From Fredinandcohnia onubensis (GTDB lineage: Bacteria > Bacillota > Bacilli > Bacillales > Bacillaceae_L): 54,731 nucleotides of DNA. The notes under the pieces were generated by a model. It saw nothing but the letters and a program-made list of their open reading frames with translations, was not told the origin of the DNA and made no database searches. Position 1 is the stretch's first letter. Every line of letters begins with the position of its first letter. Below are positions 40,813 through 49,719 of the stretch, piece by piece. The translations under genes and the position numbers were made by a program. The stretch lies in the NCBI RefSeq assembly GCF_002734215.1, contig NZ_NSEB01000003.1:204748-259478 (forward strand). Reading direction: 5' to 3'.

Positions 40813-41459
40813 TCGGCCTTCCGGGTGAACCGGAAGACTTTTTGTGATGGAGTAGAACCTGGATTGTCCGATAAATTGCGGTTTATGTCCGATATAATTA
40901 GATTAATGTCCGATAAATTGTGGTTTATGTCCGATAAAATTAGATTAATGTCCGATAAAATGCACGTAATGTCCGATATCCGCCTAACTTTGTCCGATAT
41001 ATTCAAATGTGTGTCCGATATCCAGATCGAGGGCAAAGAACATTAGTCGGCTTTCCGGGTGAACCGGAAGGCTTTTATAATGGAGTAGAACCTGAATTGT
41101 CCGATAAATTGTGGTTTATGTCCGATATAATTAGATTAATGTCCGATAAAATACACGCAATGTCCGATATCCGCCTAACTTTGTCCGATATATTCAAATA
41201 TATGTCCGATATCCAGATCGGAAGTAAAGATTAGTTAGTCGGCCTTCCGGGAGCGGAAGGCTTTTATGATGTAGTAGAACCTGGATTGTCCGATAAATTG
41301 TGGTTTATGTCCGATATAATTAGATTAATGTCCGATAAAATGCACGCAAGGTCCGATATGCGCCCAACTTGTCCGCGATATATTCAAATGTGTGTCCGAT
41401 ATCCAGATCGAGAGCAAAGAAAATTAGTCGGCCTTCCGGGTGAACCGGAAGGCTTTTTG
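40811..41459. repeat. Three-copy composite repeat: terminator-like hairpin plus 21-bp TCCGATA arrays
   Basis: The hairpin GCCTTCCGG...CCGGAAGGCTTTT occurs near 40816, 41050, 41242 and 41430. Each of the first three is followed by GTAGAACCTG and then by TCCGATA words spaced 21 bases apart. Array starts are 40867 (8 units), 41100 (6 units) and 41289 (6 units, two with small indels). Unit order is kept between copies, so the block was amplified as a whole and copy 1 gained or retained two extra units. It fills most of the gap 40813-41562. I regard it as non-coding. Confidence 0.88.
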
Positions 41460-41562
41460 TATGTCAGTTTCGTGCTACTAGAAATTTTCTAATAAAAGGA
41501 TGGATAATCCGCAAAAACTTCGAAAACACTAAGCACAAAGCCAAGGAAAGGAGTACCGACCT

Positions 41563-42381
41563 ATGAAACGATATTTTCATTTTATAGTTGCCGCCATGTT
41601 TATGTTTAGTTTTGTTACAGGAACAGCGATGGCGGAAGGTACCGAAAAAGCAAAGGGTAATAAAGCAGATAAATTCAAGATTCCTAGTTCTGTTTTAGAC
41701 ATATCACAAGATAATACGTACCCGAACCCGACGCAGGATTTGCCATATCTACAGCCAAGTAAGCTTACAAAAGAGCTTATTAATAGTGCTGATGTAGAAA
41801 TAGAAAATCCAGATCTCATTCGTATTTTAAATGAGTCGGCTATTCAAACGACACCTTTAGCGCTTGGGTATCGCGCAACCATTTATTTAGGGCAATGGCC
41901 ACTGAGTTATGAATCGTCTGAAACAAGCACGAATTGGGAATATGAAAAAATCAATACAAATTATTATGACAATCGTGGTGGAAAGACTCCATATAAAATC
42001 CACTACAAACAGGAAATGCAGAAGATTGTCAAAGGCGGACTAACAGCGGAGATTCAAGATGCTGAAGATGTAAAGAAAATGATGCTGATTGAAGCTGCGA
42101 AAAAGTCGAAGCTTCCACTTTCCTTCAAAACGATTATTGGTGGAGGAACGAAAAAAGATCAAATCTATAATGTACCACCGAAAAAGCTAGGATACTTATA
42201 TGCCTATGCGCCAGCAGTTAACGAAAAAGGTAAGGTTACATACGGTGAGGTTTATTTGGTTCTAAAAGGAAGCAAAAAATCGATCGTCGTTAAAAATGTA
42301 ACCCACCAAGGAATCGGCGCATGGATTCCAGTCCAAGACCACGTTTCATACGGATTCCTCGTATCAGATACCCCAAGATAA
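41563..42381 (+). CDS. yfkD: YfkD-like secreted protein
   Basis: A 272-residue protein with a signal peptide (residues 1-25, cleavage likely after TAMA) and a mature part matching the YfkD family: IPSSVLDISQDNTYPNPTQDLPYLQPSKLTKELI, then GYRATIYLGQWPLSYESSETS and a C-terminal GAWIPVQDHVSYGFLVSD. Function unknown. The ATG follows AAGGAAAGGAG. It keeps the yfkE-yfkD-yfkAB neighbourhood. Confidence 0.85.
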   Translation: MKRYFHFIVAAMFMFSFVTGTAMAEGTEKAKGNKADKFKIPSSVLDISQDNTYPNPTQDLPYLQPSKLTKELINSADVEIENPDLIRILNESAIQTTPLALGYRATIYLGQWPLSYESSETSTNWEYEKINTNYYDNRGGKTPYKIHYKQEMQKIVKGGLTAEIQDAEDVKKMMLIEAAKKSKLPLSFKTIIGGGTKKDQIYNVPPKKLGYLYAYAPAVNEKGKVTYGEVYLVLKGSKKSIVVKNVTHQGIGAWIPVQDHVSYGFLVSDTPR

Positions 42382-42404
42382 ACCCGCTAATACGGGATAA
42401 AAGA

Positions 42405-42437
42405 AATTCGGGCGACACTCAGCGCCCGAATTTTTTA
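42405..42437. terminator. Bidirectional terminator between yfkD and yfkAB
   Basis: AAATTCGGGCG and CGCCCGAATTT enclose ACACTCAG and are followed by T-runs on both strands. Confidence 0.88.
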
Positions 42438-43556
42438 TAGATTTGAACTCCGTTTTGTAAAGTCATCCTCTTTGTAATACGCGTTTTTCACAAGAATATT
42501 AGGCCCAAGGCATTTCACTGCCGGGCAGTGGCAACTAATTTCTTTCGCGATCTTTGTTTTTGACCAGTTGTCATATGCGTCTTGAAGCGAGGTTGTTTGG
42601 ATATTACCTAGTGGTGGCGTGTCTCCGAAATCAGTCACGATAATATCTCCGTTGAAAATATTCACATTCAATCGAGAGCGACCATCTGGGTCATTACGCA
42701 CTGTTACATTTTTACTTGAATAAAGTCTCTTTAGTAAAGCAAGATCATCCTCATTGTGGCTGCACGGATAAAATGGCAAAGTGCCAAACAACATCCACAC
42801 ATCGTCATTACGAATATCAAGGAGTTGATGGATGGCGCTCCTAATTTCTACAAGCGACAATACCTCTAGATTGCTAGCAAAATCGCTCGGGTACATAGGA
42901 TGTACCTCATGTCGGCCGCACTCCATTTCCTCCACAATTTGTTTGTGAATTGTTTCTAAATGTGGAAGAGTGCGTTTATTTAACATGGTTTCCGCAGCAA
43001 CCATTACTCCAGCTCTTGATAAGGCTTTGCTATTTTCAATCATGCGCTGAAAATAACGTTCGCGCTGTTCAAATGATGGCTTTTTCTCCATCATCGCAAA
43101 TCCACCTTCAACAAAATCATCGACCGTTCCCCAGTTATGTGAAATATGAAGCACATCTAAATAAGGAATAATTTTTTCATACCGCGCGAGATCCAATGTG
43201 AGATTCGAATTGATTTGAGTACGAACGCCTCTTTCATGGGCATACTTAAAAAGAGGAACCACATAATTCGCAACAGATTTCGTTGACAGCATTGGCTCGC
43301 CACCTGTGATACTTAAGGAACGAAGCTTTGGAATTTCATCTAGGCGTTTTAATAATAGATCAATTGGTAAAGCATTTGGATCCTTAGGCTGTAATGTGTA
43401 GCCAACCGCACAATGCTCGCATCTCATGTTACAGAGATACGTCGTTGTAAATTCAATGTTGGTAAGCTGCATTGAGCCGTATTGCTCAACATCTAAATAA
43501 GCCTCCCACGGGTCATGTGCGGGAGAAATTCGAATAGAAGACTGTAATTTTGACAT
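42435..43556 (-). CDS. yfkAB: Radical SAM protein YfkAB
   Basis: A 373-residue radical SAM enzyme. The [4Fe-4S] site is CNMRCEHC (Cx3Cx2C) near residue 42, and the SAM-binding GGEPML follows. The C-terminus carries CHCPAVKC, the CxCxxxxC motif that defines the YfkAB family and probably holds an auxiliary cluster. The substrate is unknown. The ATG follows AAGGAGTTACAT. It is convergent with yfkD. Confidence 0.92.
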   Translation of the reverse strand: MSKLQSSIRISPAHDPWEAYLDVEQYGSMQLTNIEFTTTYLCNMRCEHCAVGYTLQPKDPNALPIDLLLKRLDEIPKLRSLSITGGEPMLSTKSVANYVVPLFKYAHERGVRTQINSNLTLDLARYEKIIPYLDVLHISHNWGTVDDFVEGGFAMMEKKPSFEQRERYFQRMIENSKALSRAGVMVAAETMLNKRTLPHLETIHKQIVEEMECGRHEVHPMYPSDFASNLEVLSLVEIRSAIHQLLDIRNDDVWMLFGTLPFYPCSHNEDDLALLKRLYSSKNVTVRNDPDGRSRLNVNIFNGDIIVTDFGDTPPLGNIQTTSLQDAYDNWSKTKIAKEISCHCPAVKCLGPNILVKNAYYKEDDFTKRSSNL

Positions 43557-43689
43557 ATGTAACTCCTTTTTACGGATTTGTTAAAACACAAATCGCCTTA
43601 GGCATTGTATTGAAAAGAATAATAGTTGTCAATGCAAACATCTTTTACTAAGATAAAAAGATACCGGAAAATGAAAGGAACGTTGTCAC

Positions 43690-43878
43690 TTGGGAAACGC
43701 AATTCAAGATAAGGACTTACAAATAACCTATTTAAAAAATCGATTAAATATGTTCTTAGAGGTGATTGATTCATTAGACCCTGAATCAACTGAACTAGAA
43801 GATATAGACCGTCTGATCGGGATGCTCGATGACTTGGAAGGAAAATACGAACGATTTAAAAAGGATTGGAAAGAATAA
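43690..43878 (+). CDS. SE1561 family small protein
   Basis: A 62-residue acidic helical protein, GNAIQDKDLQITYLKNRLNM followed by VIDSLDPESTELEDIDRLIGMLDDLEGKYERFKKDWKE. It matches my memory of the SE1561 family of Firmicutes. The TTG start follows AAAGGAACG. The position resembles yfjT in B. subtilis, which may be the same gene. A terminator lies at 43889-43918. Confidence 0.78.
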   Translation: MGNAIQDKDLQITYLKNRLNMFLEVIDSLDPESTELEDIDRLIGMLDDLEGKYERFKKDWKE

Positions 43879-43888
43879 AAACTTGGAG

Positions 43889-43925
43889 GACGCTCAGCGT
43901 TTGTGCTGGGCGTTTGATTGTTTTT
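43889..43925 (+). terminator. Terminator after the SE1561 gene
   Basis: ACGCTCAGC and GCTGGGCGT form a stem with a TTTGT loop, followed by a T-rich tract. Confidence 0.65.
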
Positions 43926-44048
43926 GAAAGGGCTAGGCTTAAGAAAAGTGTCTGAATCGTGCCCGATTGACGTCGGAGAAGAGGAAAAGGGTAACGCAAG
44001 CGAACAGCCGAATTACAAAAGGTTTGCCTTTATTTTTCGCAATAAAAA

Positions 44049-44084
44049 AACAGTGGATCCAGAACAAAATCCACTGTTTTTCGT
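44049..44084. terminator. Terminator after the DUF4317 gene
   Basis: AACAGTGGAT and ATCCACTGTTTTT make a stem with T-runs on both sides. It lies immediately 3' of the minus-strand DUF4317 gene. Confidence 0.85.
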
Positions 44085-45290
44085 TTAGAAGGAACCAGTA
44101 GAACCGTCCCCCTGGTCCTCGGGCCCTTGGTTCTTCGTCTCCAAGGTCAATCCTTCGACAACGACGTCCTCATCGATTTCCAATAACAAGCAGCGCTTGC
44201 CTTGGTACATGATGTATTTGACGTATTTGAGCTCTTTTGGATCTAGCGTAAGTTTGGCAACCTTGGTGTTGATTTTGATTGATTTTGGAATTAAGTTACT
44301 TGCTTTAAATTCATGTCGTTCGTCATCAATTACACTTTTAAAGGCATGCTCTACTTTAGCGGTATCCACATTTTCAACGCCACTGACCTTCAAGATACGC
44401 TCTACGTCTTGGTAGTTGATCATCGGTGGTTCGCTCTCTTCTTCTTCTTCTTCTTCTTTTTCTTGAACAAAGCGATCGATTTCATCATATACGTTTGAAA
44501 TAACCTCAGATTCTACCTTGTCGCCGATGACATTTTTCAAGATCATTTCAAAGCCAATCCTGTCATCTTCCGCGGTCATGATATCTTCGCAATTCAACAC
44601 ATCGGAAATGAAACTATAGCTAGGCTCATTCGCTTTTCCGGAAGCATAAAGAATATGATTTACGTCTGCTGCATTGTCGTTAAAGGCAGGAAAAAGAAAA
44701 CCAGTTAACGGAGCAGTTATATTAATAATCGGGTCCAGTTCAGTATTTGGTTTGAATGTTCTTTCAATATAGTCAAAAACCAATGTCTTTTTCGGCTGGT
44801 CAATTTTATTCAATGTGCAAAGAATGAGTGGACTGAAATAAACCTCATCAGATCCGCCTAATTCAGATTCAGGGTCGCGTTTTCGAGTTGGTTTTCGGTA
44901 TTCGGCACGGATGAATGTCACCACGGTGTCAAACTCATAAACCTTAGTAGCATACATTTTCTCGACAATTTGCAGCATTTGCTCTAACCATTCCTCGGTG
45001 TCTTCCAGATGTAGCCCATCATACAGAAGGTCGCGTGTGCTATTCTCCACATCATGCATAAACTTCAATTCAAACAACTTCGTATCAAGTTGCCCAGATA
45101 ATGTCTTTTTAAAGTTATCTAAAAATAATTCCTGCGCTTCTTGTTCTAACAGCTCAAATGGCTGACAAATGTGGTGATAAATCTCACCGGATTCTTTTTT
45201 GACATACACATTAAAAATTTCGTTTATTTTTAAGTATTGGTTTTCTAGTTTAAATTGTTTACGGATGTTTGCGATGTCTTTTTTATTCAC
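44085..45290 (-). CDS. DUF4317 family protein with REP-derived C-terminus
   Basis: A 401-residue protein that begins NKKDIANIRKQFKLENQYLKINEIFNVYVKKESGEIYH, the DUF4317 pattern. An acidic Glu tract (EKEEEEEEESEPP) lies near residue 290. I take the GTG at 45290 behind GGGAG; the longer frame overlaps the divergent MFS gene. The last thirteen or so residues (GPEDQGDGSTGSF) are encoded by a copy of the GAACCGTCCC repeat, so an element has replaced or extended the original end. Function unknown. Confidence 0.75.
   Translation of the reverse strand: MNKKDIANIRKQFKLENQYLKINEIFNVYVKKESGEIYHHICQPFELLEQEAQELFLDNFKKTLSGQLDTKLFELKFMHDVENSTRDLLYDGLHLEDTEEWLEQMLQIVEKMYATKVYEFDTVVTFIRAEYRKPTRKRDPESELGGSDEVYFSPLILCTLNKIDQPKKTLVFDYIERTFKPNTELDPIINITAPLTGFLFPAFNDNAADVNHILYASGKANEPSYSFISDVLNCEDIMTAEDDRIGFEMILKNVIGDKVESEVISNVYDEIDRFVQEKEEEEEEESEPPMINYQDVERILKVSGVENVDTAKVEHAFKSVIDDERHEFKASNLIPKSIKINTKVAKLTLDPKELKYVKYIMYQGKRCLLLEIDEDVVVEGLTLETKNQGPEDQGDGSTGSF
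44092..44131. repeat. REP-like repeat copy F inside the DUF4317 3' end
   Basis: GGAACCAGTAGAACCGTCCC (44091-44110) continues as CCTGGTCC, the same words as the right part of copies B and C. It lies within the coding frame of the DUF4317 gene up to its stop codon. Confidence 0.78.
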
Positions 45291-45432
45291 TAATCTCAAC
45301 TCCCATTTTTTGATTATACATGTTGGCATCAAAAATTGTAATGATTGATTTTTTCGTGTATGTATGCGCACTACCGGTATGAAAACCCATATATATAAGG
45401 TAAAAAGCAAACAGGGGAAGATAGTATTGGGC

Positions 45433-46656
45433 ATGCAATCAAGTAAATTTAGATGGGTTATTTTTGCTTCTGTTTTGTTTACGTATGTAGTCATGTCAAG
45501 TCAGCGAACCGCACCTGGATTAATTACAGACCAATTAATGACGGATTTTCAAGTAACAGCAACCACGATTGGACTTCTCACGAGTATCCAATTTTTTGTA
45601 TACACAGGTCTACAAATGCCAATGGGAATCTTGGCTGATCGATACGGACCTAACTTTTTCCTGATACTAGGTGCCATCCTTACAGGCGTTGGAACCATCA
45701 TTTACAGCTTGGGAACCCATGAAGTAATCCTCTTTTTTGCAAGAATCCTAACAGGAATAGGGGATGCAACCATTTGGGTGAACTTAGTGCTGATTTTAAG
45801 CAGATGGTTTAATGAAAGAGAATTTGCCCGGCTAATTGGTATCGCAGGCATGACCGGTAGCCTTGGTTTCCTGATGGCAACTGTCCCTTTTTCAGCATTA
45901 ATTGTTTTACTAGGTTGGCGAGGCGCTTTTCTTTCAGGGGGAATTCTACTTTGTTTGTGTGGAACTTTTCTTTATATTGTACTTGTCAAAAAGCCGGGCC
46001 ATCCGATGATTGAGAAAAAAGAAGTTCAACGTGAAAAAACATCGGTGTTACTCCGTCGAATTTTTACCAATCGGCAGGCATGGGCGTTGTTCTTATGTCA
46101 CTTTGGACTTGTTGGAGGGTATTTAGGTTTTATCGGTTCGTGGGCAGTACCTTATGGAATGGATATGTATGGCTTGACCCGATTGGAAGCAAGCCAGCTT
46201 ATTATGTTTAGTCTGATTGGTGCGTTAATGGGTGCACCGTTAATCGGCTGGATTTCAAGTCGATTAGGGTTAATCAAACGACCTTATATCATTTTTCATA
46301 TTGTCACGGTGTTATGTTGGTCTACTTTTCTTGTTTTCAGAGAAGGACCCCCATTATTCTTGCTCATTTCCCTTTTCTTTATTATCGGATTTTCGTTCGG
46401 TTCAAATTCTCTAACCTTTGCCGTTGTTCGCCAAACGTTCCCAACAAGTGAATCCGGAATGGTATCAGGATTTGCAAACACAGGTGGATTTTTAAGTGCT
46501 GTATTGCTTCCAGCTATTTTCGGGGGTGTATTAGACCATGTTACCGCTGGATACTATTATGGCTTTATCATTCCCTTGATTTTTTCAATCTTTGGTTTGA
46601 TAGGAGTGAACCTCATAAAAGAAAAACCTCAAGTTGCGACGATTCCCGTAAGATAA
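45433..46656 (+). CDS. MFS transporter
   Basis: A 407-residue major facilitator with 12 TM helices. GLQMPMGILADRYGPNFFLILGAIL is motif A, TGIGDATIWVNLVLILSRWFNEREFARLIGIAGMTGSLG contains the motif B region, and the second half repeats with PLIGWISSRLGLIKRP. The substrate is not evident; the general form resembles organic anion or nitrate/phosphate-ester transporters. The start is not certain: ATG 45433 or TTG 45427, which has the better spacing to AGGGGAAG. Confidence 0.82.
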   Translation: MQSSKFRWVIFASVLFTYVVMSSQRTAPGLITDQLMTDFQVTATTIGLLTSIQFFVYTGLQMPMGILADRYGPNFFLILGAILTGVGTIIYSLGTHEVILFFARILTGIGDATIWVNLVLILSRWFNEREFARLIGIAGMTGSLGFLMATVPFSALIVLLGWRGAFLSGGILLCLCGTFLYIVLVKKPGHPMIEKKEVQREKTSVLLRRIFTNRQAWALFLCHFGLVGGYLGFIGSWAVPYGMDMYGLTRLEASQLIMFSLIGALMGAPLIGWISSRLGLIKRPYIIFHIVTVLCWSTFLVFREGPPLFLLISLFFIIGFSFGSNSLTFAVVRQTFPTSESGMVSGFANTGGFLSAVLLPAIFGGVLDHVTAGYYYGFIIPLIFSIFGLIGVNLIKEKPQVATIPVR

Positions 46657-46770
46657 AATCTGGAATCGTTTGCAAATCCCTTTCCGAAAAAAATAGATAG
46701 GAGTATAATGAAAATTGTGATTATAAATAACATGTATAAAAACGGGGATATAAGGGAAAGGGGAATACAG

Positions 46771-48306
46771 ATGGATAAGCTACAACAAAGTATGTACAAG
46801 TTAATTGTAGAGACATCAACAAGACTTCCAAAGGATGTACGTAGAGCGGTTGCTCGCGCAAAAGCGAGTGAAAGTGCGGGTACTCGTGCTGCTATGTCTC
46901 TTTCAACCATCACCAATAATATTTCAATGGCGGACGTGAACGTATCTCCAATTTGCCAAGATACAGGTCTACCAACTTTCAAAGTGAAAACTCCTGTTGG
47001 AGTGAACCAATTAAAAATCAAAGCTGCGATCCGTGCAGCAATTGTAGAAGCAACAAAAGACGGAAAGCTTCGTCCAAACTCCGTGGATTCATTAACAGGT
47101 AAAAACAGCGGGGACAACCTTGGTGAAGGTGTTCCAGTTATTAAGTTTGAGCAATGGGAAAAAGATTACATCGATGTTCGCCTTATTTTAAAAGGTGGCG
47201 GGTGTGAAAATAAAAACATCCAATACAGCTTACCTTGTGAATTAGATGGACTTGGTCGTGCGGGCCGTGACTTAGACGGTATTCGTAAGTGTATTATGCA
47301 CTCTGTGTACCAAGCACAAGGACAAGGCTGTAGTGCTGGATTCATCGGCGTTGGAATCGGTGGAGACCGTACTTCAGGCTATGAGTTAGCAAAAGAACAA
47401 CTTTTCCGTTCTGTTGAAGATGAAAATCCAAACGAAGATCTTCGCAAACTTGAAGAATACGTAATGGAAAATGCAAACAAACTAGGCATTGGAACAATGG
47501 GCTTCGGCGGCGAAACCACTCTACTTGGTTGTAAAGTTGGCGTTATGCACCGTATTCCAGCAAGCTTCTTCGTATCTGTTGCGTACAACTGTTGGGCATA
47601 TCGCCGTCTAGGTATCACTCTTGATGCTGAAACTGGTGATATCAAAGATTGGTTATACAATGAGGGAGAGGAAATTGACTTCTCTAAAGAACAAGAAGAG
47701 GTAGAAGAAGTAAAATCAGAAACTCGCGAAGTTGTGCTACAAGCTCCAATCACTGAAGAGCAAATTCGTGAATTAAAAGTAGGTGACGTGGTTAAAATCA
47801 ATGGCCGTATGTTCACAGGTCGTGACGCAATCCACAAACATCTATCTGAAAACGATGCACCTGTTGATCTAGACGGACAAGTTATTTACCACTGTGGTCC
47901 GGTAATGCTTAAGGATGAAGATGGAAAATGGCATGTAAAAGCTGCTGGCCCAACGACAAGTATTCGTGAGGAACCTTACCAAGGGGACATCATGAAAAAA
48001 TTCGGCATCCGTGCTGTAATCGGTAAAGGCGGAATGGGACCAAAAACACTCGCTGCACTTAAGGAGCATGGCGGAGTTTATCTAAATGCAATCGGTGGAG
48101 CTGCGCAATATTATGCAGACTGCATCAAGTCAGTTGACGGCGTTGACTTAATGGAATTCGGTATTCCAGAAGCAATGTGGCATCTATCTGTTGAAGGCTT
48201 CACTGCCGTTGTAACCATGGATTCACACGGCAACAGCTTACACGCGGATGTTGACAAATCATCATTAGAAAAACTAGAACAATTCAAAGAGCGTGTATTT
48301 GCTTAA
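46771..48306 (+). CDS. fumA: Fumarate hydratase class I (iron-sulfur)
   Basis: A 511-residue class I fumarase fusing alpha and beta parts. The alpha part has ICQDTGLPTFKV, the cluster Cys residues in GGGCENKN and QGQGCSAGFIGVGIGGDRTSGYELAKEQ, and TMGFGGETTLLGCKVG. The beta part has VGDVVKINGRMFTGRDAIHKHL and GPTTSIREEPYQGDIMKKFGIRAVIGKGGMG. It interconverts fumarate and malate using an oxygen-sensitive [4Fe-4S] cluster. The ATG at 46771 follows GAAAGGGGAA. B. subtilis uses the class II FumC, so this is a non-subtilis trait. Confidence 0.92.
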   Translation: MDKLQQSMYKLIVETSTRLPKDVRRAVARAKASESAGTRAAMSLSTITNNISMADVNVSPICQDTGLPTFKVKTPVGVNQLKIKAAIRAAIVEATKDGKLRPNSVDSLTGKNSGDNLGEGVPVIKFEQWEKDYIDVRLILKGGGCENKNIQYSLPCELDGLGRAGRDLDGIRKCIMHSVYQAQGQGCSAGFIGVGIGGDRTSGYELAKEQLFRSVEDENPNEDLRKLEEYVMENANKLGIGTMGFGGETTLLGCKVGVMHRIPASFFVSVAYNCWAYRRLGITLDAETGDIKDWLYNEGEEIDFSKEQEEVEEVKSETREVVLQAPITEEQIRELKVGDVVKINGRMFTGRDAIHKHLSENDAPVDLDGQVIYHCGPVMLKDEDGKWHVKAAGPTTSIREEPYQGDIMKKFGIRAVIGKGGMGPKTLAALKEHGGVYLNAIGGAAQYYADCIKSVDGVDLMEFGIPEAMWHLSVEGFTAVVTMDSHGNSLHADVDKSSLEKLEQFKERVFA

Positions 48307-48317
48307 TTTGAAATGGG

Positions 48318-48350
48318 CCCGTTACGTAATGTGCGTAGCGGGTTTTTTGT
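48318..48350 (+). terminator. Terminator after the fumarase gene
   Basis: CCCGTTACG and CGTAGCGGG form a stem followed by TTTTTTG. Confidence 0.88.
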
Positions 48351-48364
48351 TGCTGTTTGGGGGT

Positions 48365-48482
48365 TAGGGCACAAATAATTGGAATCTGGTCACAAATGTT
48401 GAAGGTTAGGGAACAATAAATCAGAGCTAGGGCAGAAATAATGAAAGATAGGGCACAATTATTCAAGTATAGGGAACAAATC
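48365..48482. repeat. Degenerate 21-bp tandem array, six units
   Basis: The core TAGGGCACAA (variants TAGGGAACAA, TAGGGCAGAA, TGGTCACAA) recurs with an exact period of 21 bases through six units. It starts 15 bases after the fumarase terminator and lies in the 597-base gap 48307-48903. Downstream of it, 48540-48830 is C/A-rich with a short GAGCATG inverted repeat near 48577-48606 and no gene I can support. Confidence 0.83.
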
Positions 48483-48903
48483 TCAATTGATATCAGTCAG
48501 CCAGAGCTCAAAACAGTGCATTTTCCGAAAAACGATCATTAAAAATTAAAAATAACTATCATAAATGTTTTGTAGAGCATGCTCACTTCAAATAAGGAAG
48601 AGCATGATAGTTAAGATCATTTTAAAAGTACAAGCTAAGAGTGACATGTATGGCAAGATGAGGTTCGCGGTACACGCTCAAACCGAAAATGTTCTAGCAT
48701 GTCCCGAAAGACAATCTCACGCTACAAGCTCGGCAAAAAGTACACTCTACCATGCCCTGCAACCCCAACCAACAACACACCACCAACCCACAAATTTTAT
48801 ACATCCACCCAACAAAATCTTTTTGGTAATGGATTCGTGCATGAACTCCCTAAATGTGGTAAAAACTAACTCTACTACTAACGGAGTTTGGGAGGTTTTA
48901 CTT

Positions 48904-49713
48904 TTGAAAAGGCTTTTGGGCTTACTTCTTCTTTTAACTGTTACCTTTTCATTGGTTGGTGCCCACCAGGCAGCAGCAGCTTATTCAAATGCACCCATCC
49001 ATTGGGGTTTCAAAAAAAGCAAGAACCATGAACCGGCATCAGCGGGTGAGGAGTATGATAAACTACTCGCAAAATATGGCGCATTTTATATTGGAGACAC
49101 AACCAAAAAAGACATCTACCTAACCTTTGACAATGGCTATGAAAATGGCTATACCGAAAAAGTTCTCGATGTATTAAAGGAGAAAAAGGTACCTGCAACC
49201 TTCTTTGTAACCGGACACTATCTAAAAGATCAGTCCGACCTTGTTAAACGAATGGCAAAGGAAGGTCATATTGTTGGCAATCATTCATGGTATCATCCGG
49301 ATTTAACAAGTGTGAGTGACGAGCGACTCCGAAAAGAATTAGATTCAGTAAGGGAGGAAACGAAAAGGCTGACGGGGCAGGATGTCACCTATCTTCGACC
49401 ACCGCGAGGTATTTTCAGTGAACGCACCCTAGGATTATCAAGGGATTTGGGTTATCAAAATGTGTTTTGGTCACTCGCATTCGTTGATTGGCATATCAAT
49501 AACCAAAGAGGTTGGGAGTATGCCTACAACAACATCATGAAACAAATTCATCCAGGTGCAATTCTGTTGCTGCATACTGTATCAAGGGACAATGCGGAAG
49601 CGCTTGGTAAAGCCATCGATGATTTACGAGAGGAAGGGTATACCTTCCGAAGCTTAGATCACCTAATGGCGGAAAAATCCATTAAAGAAGAGCTCCTATT
49701 CAATATGAACTAG
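48904..49713 (+). CDS. pdaA: Delta-lactam-biosynthetic de-N-acetylase PdaA
   Basis: A 269-residue secreted polysaccharide deacetylase (CE4). The signal peptide is residues 1-26 (MKRLLGLLLLLTVTFSLVGA, cleavage near AAA-Y). The catalytic domain has YLTFDNGYENGY with the base Asp, HSWYHPDLTSVSD with the metal His pair, and LRPPRGIFSERTL. PdaA deacetylates N-acetylmuramic acid during formation of muramic delta-lactam in the spore cortex. The TTG start at 48904 follows GGGAGG; the open frame upstream to 48565 is not protein-like. Confidence 0.92.
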   Translation: MKRLLGLLLLLTVTFSLVGAHQAAAAYSNAPIHWGFKKSKNHEPASAGEEYDKLLAKYGAFYIGDTTKKDIYLTFDNGYENGYTEKVLDVLKEKKVPATFFVTGHYLKDQSDLVKRMAKEGHIVGNHSWYHPDLTSVSDERLRKELDSVREETKRLTGQDVTYLRPPRGIFSERTLGLSRDLGYQNVFWSLAFVDWHINNQRGWEYAYNNIMKQIHPGAILLLHTVSRDNAEALGKAIDDLREEGYTFRSLDHLMAEKSIKEELLFNMN

Positions 49714-49719
49714 ATAGGA

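Noticed and set aside
40825-41492. Open frames through the TCCGATA arrays giving MSDxxxx heptads on both strands
   Set aside because: Frames arise from the 21-base period on both strands, have no Shine-Dalgarno and are broken by indels in the third copy; sister arrays have a 20-base period that cannot code.
45291-45494. Longer N-terminus for the DUF4317 protein
   Set aside because: It overlaps the divergent MFS gene region; DUF4317 similarity starts at the GTG at 45290.
48565-48903. N-terminal extension of PdaA
   Set aside because: The signal peptide begins at the TTG at 48904 behind GGGAGG; the upstream translation is not protein-like.
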